A DNA stretch of 43,617 nt. It comes from Oscillospiraceae bacterium. GTDB taxonomy: Bacteria > Bacillota > Clostridia > Oscillospirales > Oscillospiraceae. The notes under the pieces are model-generated. The model ran no database searches and was not told the DNA's origin. It worked only from the letters and a program-made list of their open reading frames with translations. The position numbers and the translations under genes are program-made. Below, in pieces: positions 38,524 to 43,617 of the stretch (positions are counted from its first letter, which is position 1; the number at the start of each line of letters is the position of its first letter). Location of the stretch: assembly GCA_009781855.1 (NCBI GenBank), contig WQUY01000015.1, positions 1-43,617 on the forward strand, given 5' to 3'.

Positions 38524-39972
38524 ATGAGTAACGTTAAATTCATGTCAGGAGAAAACATTCCGCTCGAAATGCACAAAGTGCGTATGGTGCAAAAGGTTAA
38601 TCTCATACCGGTCGAAGACAGATTAGAAGCAATGCAGGATGCGGGATTTAATACATTCCTGCTTCAAAACCGCGATGTATTTATGGACATGCTGACCGAT
38701 AGTGGAGTCAATGCAATGAGCCAGAACCAATACGCCGCAATGATGCAGGCAGATGACAGCTATGCTGGGTCTGAAACATATTACCGCCTGGAGGCAGTCC
38801 TTCAGGACATATTTGCAATGAAATATTTTCTGCCGGCGCACCAAGGCCGTGCATGTGAAAATATCATTGCACAAACCCTCGTTAAGCCCGGACAAGCCAC
38901 AATCATGAACTACCACTTCACAACAACAAAAGCGCACATCACACTCAATGGCGGCTCTGTCGAAGAGATACTCACTGACGAGGGCTTCAAAATCAAAAGT
39001 GACGTGCCTTTCAAAGGTGACATCGATATTGATAAACTCAAAGAGTGCATTAATAGGATTGGTACGGAAAACATCGCATTTGTGAGAATTGAAGCAGGGA
39101 CAAATCTTATCGGCGGACAACCTGTGTCCATGGGGAACATGCGTGAAGTTTCTAAAATTTGTCGTGATAAAGGCCTCAAGCTGGTGTTTGACGCAAGTCT
39201 TTTGGGCGATAATCTGTACTTTATAAAAGTGCGTGATGCGGCATATAAAGATGTCAATATTAAAGATATTACCCGCGAAATCGCTTCGCTTATGGATGTT
39301 GTATATTTTTCTGCGCGTAAACTCGGCTCGGCCAGAGGTGGCGGCATCCTGTGTTCAGACGAGCAGCTTTACCTCAAAATGCGTGAACTTGTGCCTCTTT
39401 ACGAAGGATTTTTGACCTATGGTGGTATGTCTGTGCGTGAGATGGAAGCGCTGGCTGTAGGACTGCAAGAAACAATGGACTTTGATGTGATAAACCAGAC
39501 TCCAATTATCGTTGAGGCGCTATGCAACGAGCTTCTGAAACATGATGTGCCGGTTGTAACTCCACCGGGTGGTCTTGGCTGCCATGTAGATGCTATGGAA
39601 TTTTGTGCGCATATCCCGCAAACGCAATACCCTGCCGGAGCGCTTGCTGCGTCGATTTATATTGCAAGTGGTGTGCGCTGTATGGAGCGCGGTACATTGA
39701 GCGAGCAGCGCAATGAAGATGGTAGTGAGCGGCTTGCCGAGATGGAGCTGGCGCGTATCGCTGTGCCGAGGCGCGTATTCACATTGTCGCAAGTCAAATA
39801 CACAGCCGATCGTATCAACTGGCTGTACAAGAACCGTGGGCTTATTGGCGGTCTGGAATTTGTAGAAGAACCCAAAATGTTGAGATTCTTCTTCGGGCGA
39901 CTGAAGCCAATCGGAAATTGGCCTGAGGTGCTGGCAAAGAAATTCAGAGAGGATTTTGGCGATAGTCTTTAA
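38524..39972 (+). CDS. Tryptophanase/tyrosine phenol-lyase family beta-eliminating lyase, divergent
   Basis: 482 residues, with GGGAGAAAG before the ATG. It aligns along its length with tyrosine phenol-lyase and tryptophanase: DRLEAMQDAGFNTFLL, TDSGVNAMS, YAGSETYY, HQGRACEN, FTTTK, NLIGGQPVSM, FDAS, FSARKLGSARGGG (PLP lysine), GVRCMERG (carboxylate Arg) and a final KMLRFFFGRLKPIG. Two positions differ from tyrosine phenol-lyase as I remember it: the Arg after DAT (next to the PLP oxygen) is Leu (DASLLGDN), and the phenol-binding Arg in DARRF is Met (DAMEF). The substrate is therefore uncertain. These enzymes normally degrade amino acids to pyruvate and ammonia, but here control is by a Tyr T-box. 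A synthetic or other role is possible. Confidence 0.88.
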   Translation: MSNVKFMSGENIPLEMHKVRMVQKVNLIPVEDRLEAMQDAGFNTFLLQNRDVFMDMLTDSGVNAMSQNQYAAMMQADDSYAGSETYYRLEAVLQDIFAMKYFLPAHQGRACENIIAQTLVKPGQATIMNYHFTTTKAHITLNGGSVEEILTDEGFKIKSDVPFKGDIDIDKLKECINRIGTENIAFVRIEAGTNLIGGQPVSMGNMREVSKICRDKGLKLVFDASLLGDNLYFIKVRDAAYKDVNIKDITREIASLMDVVYFSARKLGSARGGGILCSDEQLYLKMRELVPLYEGFLTYGGMSVREMEALAVGLQETMDFDVINQTPIIVEALCNELLKHDVPVVTPPGGLGCHVDAMEFCAHIPQTQYPAGALAASIYIASGVRCMERGTLSEQRNEDGSERLAEMELARIAVPRRVFTLSQVKYTADRINWLYKNRGLIGGLEFVEEPKMLRFFFGRLKPIGNWPEVLAKKFREDFGDSL

Positions 39973-39994
39973 ACAATGGTATAATTAAGGAAAG

Positions 39995-40017
39995 CGAGAG
40001 GCACTGCCTCTCGTTTT
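39995..40017 (+). terminator. Terminator of the lyase gene
   Basis: CGAGAGG (39995-40001) and CCTCTCG (40007-40013), followed by TTTT, 23 bases after the stop codon. Confidence 0.8.
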
Positions 40018-40046
40018 CTCATAACAAGCTATAAACTCGCCCAAAG

Positions 40047-40718
40047 CTACGCATCAATGCGAACCTCAATCGGCCAGATGACAAAGTGATTTGGCGAATC
40101 GGTATGATCGTGGCTTATAGCCAAATAATGCTGAATGTAGCTGCCCTGCGCAAAAAAGGTAACGCCGCGCCAAGGAAATGACCCCAGACCCATATAGTTC
40201 CTGACCACCAAGGCTTGCCCCGGCAGCAATGAATCTGTGGTGAAATAGGTGCTGCTGAGTACGTAAATAAAATCATCGGCGAGGAGATCGGGGTACATGG
40301 TCATGAGCCAAAGATCCGATAGAGGTACGTCTGTCCAGATAACAAAGCTGTCGCCTTGCTCCATTCCGTATAATTCGTAAAAATCATACCCTTCATAAAA
40401 ATCAAACTCATGAAGATATTCGAAAGCCGCCAACAAATCATCTCTTGCAGGGGCGATGTTGATGGTGAAATCGGCGTGGTAGTATGTAAAGTCGGTATCT
40501 TGTGTTGCGATGTGGAAACCAGATGCCGTTTCGTCTGTGTTGTTGCCTATAGTAGCTTCATCGTTATTCTGCGCTGCTGCCGGAGGGATTTCCGGCTCCT
40601 GCTGATGACTGCCATCACCATTTTGTATGTTGTTGCTTGTGCCATCGCTCCCATTACAAGCTGCAAGAAATATAAGCCCTAAAGCCAAAAGCATGGCAAA
40701 GAATATGCGTCTGTTCAT
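40047..40718 (-). CDS. Hypothetical lipoprotein
   Basis: 223 residues. The N-terminus is a lipoprotein signal (MNRRIFFAMLLALGLIFLAA followed by Cys at residue 21, lipobox LAAC), then an Asn/Asp/Gln/Pro-rich tether to about residue 65. The mature domain is acidic and aromatic-rich (FDFYEGYDFYELYG, WTDVPLSDLWLM) and has no cysteine or recognisable enzymatic motif. It is probably anchored to the outside of the membrane. I do not recognise the family. AAGGAG precedes the ATG. It converges with the lyase gene and appears to be transcribed alone. Confidence 0.8.
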   Translation of the reverse strand: MNRRIFFAMLLALGLIFLAACNGSDGTSNNIQNGDGSHQQEPEIPPAAAQNNDEATIGNNTDETASGFHIATQDTDFTYYHADFTINIAPARDDLLAAFEYLHEFDFYEGYDFYELYGMEQGDSFVIWTDVPLSDLWLMTMYPDLLADDFIYVLSSTYFTTDSLLPGQALVVRNYMGLGSFPWRGVTFFAQGSYIQHYLAISHDHTDSPNHFVIWPIEVRIDA

Positions 40719-40743
40719 TATTGTTTGCTCCTTAATCTACTGG

Positions 40744-40773
40744 GGACACCTTCCATCGTCTGCGGGGGTGTCC
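40744..40773. repeat. Inverted repeat upstream of the lipoprotein gene
   Basis: GGACACC (40744-40750) and GGTGTCC (40767-40773) with a 16-base loop. No T run on either strand. It could be a leader structure for the lipoprotein transcript or a second hairpin after the Rpn gene. Confidence 0.4.
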
Positions 40774-40823
40774 TTGCCTTTGTTTGTGAAGTGTGTCCAT
40801 GATATGGAAATGTAAAAACACTA

Positions 40824-40845
40824 TGCCGACCGTTAGAGGTCGGCA
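40824..40845 (-). terminator. Terminator overlapping the Rpn gene stop
   Basis: TGCCGACC and GGTCGGCA arms (40824-40831 and 40838-40845), with the stop codon TAA in the loop region. On the minus strand TAGTGTTTTTA follows. Confidence 0.55.
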
Positions 40846-41666
40846 TTTTGTAAATCTGCTATTTCATCATGTGTTAATCCAGTTGCGATTACAATGTTTT
40901 CGACTGCCATGTTCATACTCAGTAGATTTTTCGCCACTGACAGCATAGTATTTTGAGCCGCCTCACGCTCTCTTGACCAGATATCCCACTCCAACTTCTG
41001 CCTGCTCTCATAAAGCATACGAGTTCTTTCGTCTTGTGACAACTCCGCAAGGCGGACAACGGCTTTTTTGATTACAGGATTTTTTTCGGCAACCATGTCA
41101 AACTCCTCCTTGCTCTCAGCGTTCAGAAACTTCATCCACTCCCATAGGCTTGTACCATCTGCTACTTCCGGGAGCTTATTTAATTCCAACGTGTTTACTT
41201 CAATAATGTCAGTAAACTCTACGTTATTTTCACGGTCATAAAGCGTAAAGCGATGGTGATATTTTGGACTATCAGCTATCAAAATATAGTCAGTGATAAT
41301 TATGCTGATGACTTTTTTGATTTGCTGATATTTTCCACCAGAGCCGACCTGTTCCGTCACCATCTTAGAGGAATAGAACACGACACGTTCTTTCATAGAT
41401 GATGTTGGCTTGACCTGGATTTCGATGTCGATAATTTTTTTCGATTTTGTTTTTATCTTTACGTCAAGTATGCCAAGTTTATCACCATCATAATCTTGTA
41501 AAAGAAAGGGGTTTACAATTATTACTTCGCCATAATCATCTTCGGGTATCCTCAACACGGATTTTAGAAAATCTGTTAAAAATTCAACGCTTCGCTCGTC
41601 ACCGAATAGAAGTTTGAAAATTATGTCAGACTTAGGCGAAAGGATTTTGATGTTATCGTTTTCCAA
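40833..41666 (-). CDS. Rpn family recombination-promoting nuclease (PD-(D/E)XK, transposase_31-like)
   Basis: 277 residues if started at TTG 41666; the open frame continues to an ATG at 41720 that has no ribosome site. The TTG has GGTGAT six bases upstream, which fits the anti-Shine-Dalgarno, and gives the short N-terminus before ILSPKSDIIFKLLFGDE that is usual in the family. The nuclease core is visible as LGILDVKIKTKSKKIIDIEIQV (Asp then ExQ). The C-terminal third is charged and helical (QDERTRMLYESRQKLEWDI, then MAVENIVIATGLTHDEIADL). Rpn proteins cut DNA and raise RecA-independent recombination. They often occur as multiple variable copies in one genome and are also suspected phage-defence genes. 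Confidence 0.87.
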   Translation of the reverse strand: MENDNIKILSPKSDIIFKLLFGDERSVEFLTDFLKSVLRIPEDDYGEVIIVNPFLLQDYDGDKLGILDVKIKTKSKKIIDIEIQVKPTSSMKERVVFYSSKMVTEQVGSGGKYQQIKKVISIIITDYILIADSPKYHHRFTLYDRENNVEFTDIIEVNTLELNKLPEVADGTSLWEWMKFLNAESKEEFDMVAEKNPVIKKAVVRLAELSQDERTRMLYESRQKLEWDIWSREREAAQNTMLSVAKNLLSMNMAVENIVIATGLTHDEIADLQNADL

Positions 41667-41803
41667 AAGGACATCACCGCTTCTCAGTAATCTTTGTAAC
41701 CAAAGTATAGCATATTCCATATGTAAATTCTATAAAATTTTTTAGATGGCACAATGGCGGACATCAAATAGAAATGTCCGCTTTTCATTGAAAGGAGAAG
41801 CAA

Positions 41804-42097
41804 TTGGCAATTTATTTTTATGCTCGTGTAAGTGCATTTGACCAAAACCTTGACCGTCAACTTGTTGCAGCAAGCGAACGCAAAATCCCAACTGAAAACG
41901 TGTTCACCGAAAAACTATCGGGCAAGGACACAAAGCGTCCTGAACTTCATCGGCTTATGGCGATTGTTAAATCTGGTGACGACGTGATTGTGGAATCAAT
42001 TTCACGATTTGCTCGAAATACAAAAGATTTGCTTGGCCTTGTGGAGAAACTAAACGCAAAAGAGTTTAACCTTTGTCAAGTGTTTTCCGAAAATTAA
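41804..42097 (+). pseudogene. Truncated serine recombinase (resolvase/invertase N-terminus)
   Basis: 97 codons from a TTG start with GGAG upstream. The catalytic domain opens AIYFYARVSAFDQNLDRQL, with the active Ser in RVSAFDQN. It continues VFTEKLSGKDTKRPELHRL, GDDVIVESISRFARNTKDLL and VEKLNAKEF, then ends NLCQVFSEN. A full small resolvase is about 185-200 residues with a C-terminal HTH. Here the second half of the catalytic domain and the HTH are gone, so it cannot be a working recombinase. The C-terminal NLCQVFSEN does not match the family's usual continuation, which suggests an internal deletion or fusion. Confidence 0.8.
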
Positions 42098-42112
42098 TTT
42101 GTTTGAAAACGC

Positions 42113-42145
42113 AAAAAAGCCCAGAGCGGTTGATTGCTCTGGGCT
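42113..42145 (-). terminator. Intrinsic terminator downstream of the CPBP gene
   Basis: AGCCCAGAGC (42118-42127) and GCTCTGGGCT (42136-42145). On the minus strand a T run (complement of 42113-42118) follows the hairpin. It lies about 90 bases after the CPBP stop. For the plus-strand resolvase fragment no T tail is present. Confidence 0.8.
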
Positions 42146-42231
42146 GTGGGGGAGCTATTCAAAATCTACATACTCACAAGACAGGGGCGGCGTGGGCTTT
42201 AGGTTCGGAAATGCTTAATATACACGTCAAG

Positions 42232-43007
42232 TCATTGCAAAATAGCAAAATGAATATATTTTGCTCCAACCATTACAACATTCCAAATACTGTGCATTGC
42301 CATTGGGTATACAATGCTTTTGCTTTTTTGGTATGCAACGCCGTACCAAAGCCCTAAAACCATAGAAAGTGTCAATTGAACCCAACTTGCGCTAACCGAA
42401 AACGGATTAAGTGACAAACTAACATGTGCTAAAGTGAAAAGCACCGCCGCAATTACGTTTTCAAGTGAAATATTTAACCTTTCATTTTTTAGAACCATGT
42501 TTTGTTGGAAGTTGTACACCACTTTGTTTTCTCGGAAGCTGTATAACAATAGCGTTATCGGTAATGCCCGAAAGAGAATTTCTTCTGATGGACCGGTAAG
42601 CAATAACTGAAATCCTAATTGACCTGCTATATTAGTAATATTAAGCGGATAATCAGGCGTTCCGACATTGCCAAGTATCTGTGCGCCCAAATGCCAAATC
42701 AATGCAAATGCAAGTGCTATCAGGGTAAAATTTTTGACAAACTCCACGCCAGTTTTTTTATCACCAAGCCCAAAGCCGAAATCAAGTTTTAATGCCTTTG
42801 CTGTAATTGCAATTACGAACAACGCTAACAACACCTGTACGATGTGATGAATAGCAATCCAAGCAAAGCGACCATACTCATCTATTGTGTCAAATATAAA
42901 TTGGCTAGCAACAAAACGCCCTGCCGCTGGTGCTAATTTCAGAAAAGAAATAGGAGCAGAACTGTTGTGATATTATGAAAAATGCTATTTTGCTTTCTGC
43001 TCTCCAA
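42232..43007 (-). pseudogene. CPBP family intramembrane metalloprotease, frameshifted near the N-terminus
   Basis: The main frame, readable from about 42960 down to 42232, covers membrane segments and the CPBP motifs GPSEEILFRALP (EExxxR), FTLAHV and HSIWNVV. It has no ATG upstream, although clearly coding-like sequence (AAGRFVASQFIFDTIDEYG, RFAWIAIHH) extends beyond the first GTG at 42834. Another frame starts at TTG 43007, eight bases after GGAGG, and reads ESRKQNSIFHNITTVLLLFLF. The two would join at the A/T-rich run near 42940-42951 into a normal N-terminal signal/TM segment. So the gene has a one-base shift there, real or from the assembly. CPBP proteins include CAAX-like proteases and bacteriocin self-immunity proteins. 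Confidence 0.75.
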
Positions 43008-43157
43008 AATCTCAACCTCCACAAATATAAATTAAACAGTCTGCATAAGCAGACAAGCCTTGTTACTCCTAATATTTTTGCCACGATACTACGGTTACTA
43101 CTAATCTCAATACTCACGAAACGGCAGATTTTTCTACCGTTCACGGCGTTATGCTTA

Positions 43158-43617
43158 TTAAGCGAATTTCAAAAATTCCTCGACTTCTTTGCCAATGACG
43201 TCAAGGTAGTCTCGGTGATAAGCTATGTTGAGGTGGTTGCTTCCATCTATTACAACAAGTTTTGCCCTATCTCCAAGTCTTGTCATGTGGTCTTTTCGGT
43301 ATTCTTCATGCTTCACACGCTCGTCATCATCTAACTCCGCTAAACCGGAACTGAACACCAAAATCGGGATGTGATTGGGAATCGGCATGGCCAAAACCTC
43401 TTGTATATTCCCTGCCAAAGCAATGTCCTGTGCAATCAGCGTATCAGCATGATTTGGAATTTCATCAATATTCTCCAACTCCTCTTGGGTGTAACCATGC
43501 GTCAAAAACTCGGCATAGATTTCATTTATAGCTTCTTCGTCGATTGACACTTCTTCTTGATGTTCGGTTAAGGCTTGTTTATAGGCGGCACTCAATTCTT
43601 CTATTTCTTCATCAGCA
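43158..43617 (-). CDS. Alpha/beta hydrolase, C-terminal part (cut by window edge)
   Basis: The reading frame is open to the right edge, so only the last 152 codons are here. An acidic helical cap region (VSIDEEAINEIYAEFLTHGY) is followed by the core strands IPILVFSSGL and AKLVVIDGSNHLNIAYH. The last is the position of the catalytic His after a beta-strand, as in serine alpha/beta hydrolases. The nucleophile elbow would lie outside the window. The substrate cannot be guessed. Nothing recognisable lies between this gene and the CPBP start (43008-43157). Confidence 0.75.
   Translation of the reverse strand, partial: ADEEIEELSAAYKQALTEHQEEVSIDEEAINEIYAEFLTHGYTQEELENIDEIPNHADTLIAQDIALAGNIQEVLAMPIPNHIPILVFSSGLAELDDDERVKHEEYRKDHMTRLGDRAKLVVIDGSNHLNIAYHRDYLDVIGKEVEEFLKFA

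Noticed and set aside
38524-39972. Naming the lyase gene tnaA or tpl
   Set aside because: Active-site differences leave the substrate undecided, so a symbol would overstate what the sequence shows.
42905-43144. A 79-codon minus-strand ORF upstream of the CPBP gene as a separate gene
   Set aside because: A different frame over the same bases extends the CPBP protein and has its own GGAGG plus TTG start. This ORF shows no family pattern.

Overview
This window looks like a chromosomal segment of a strictly anaerobic, low-to-mid GC Firmicute of the class Clostridia. The evidence is a phosphotransbutyrylase/butyrate kinase pair, a trimeric HydABC-type [FeFe] hydrogenase, a glycyl-radical enzyme with its activase, a T-box leader, purine-rich Shine-Dalgarno sites in front of nearly every gene, and a tRNA with encoded CCA. 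No species can be named from the sequence alone. Several small accessory genes are frameshifted or truncated, which means either real decay or assembly error.

Layout. (1) 1-531: the left edge of a hicAB toxin-antitoxin locus (hicA frameshifted, hicB cut by the window edge) and a short protein-kinase-like remnant. (2) 596-14537: the most unusual part, a two-sided catabolic-looking cluster. On the plus strand are a glycyl-radical activase and a glycyl-radical enzyme. Convergent to them on the minus strand are a double-cupin protein, an aldo/keto reductase-like ferredoxin protein with an apparent CTG start, an oligopeptide-type binding lipoprotein, a single-chain DppB-DppC permease fusion and an Old Yellow Enzyme-type FeS flavoprotein. 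A LysR regulator and a divergent UroD/MtaA-like methyltransferase-family gene close the cluster. I infer uptake of a small organic compound, radical cleavage or dehydration, then reductive and possibly methyl-transfer steps. The substrate is unknown. (3) 14574-18318: an accessory patch holding a sugar-permease tail, a broken XRE regulator, a Fic protein, an AlbA_2/Schlafen-type ATP-binding protein with an odd repeat, and a small ORF.

(4) 18424-31157: mostly core genes. These are tRNA-Arg(ACG), a stand-alone CheB, a membrane DUF3810-like HExxH protein, type II pantothenate kinase, RuvX, a Ca2+-type P-ATPase, a large hybrid histidine kinase, a dCMP-deaminase-like protein, a FUSC-like membrane protein and TcdA. 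The kinase and deaminase are divergent and share a palindrome between their promoters. (5) 31191-37996: fermentative energy genes. Ptb and Buk make ATP from butyryl-CoA, and HydC-HydB-HydA re-oxidise NADH and ferredoxin to hydrogen.

(6) 38151-39972: a T-box leader whose specifier (UAC) and acceptor-binding bulge (UGGU) both fit tRNA-Tyr, in front of a tryptophanase/tyrosine phenol-lyase family enzyme that lacks two arginines typical of tyrosine phenol-lyase. Starvation-induced control of a normally catabolic enzyme is unexpected. (7) 40047-43617: a lipoprotein, an Rpn-type nuclease, a truncated serine recombinase, a frameshifted CPBP protease and the end of an alpha/beta hydrolase, forming another accessory, partly decayed patch.
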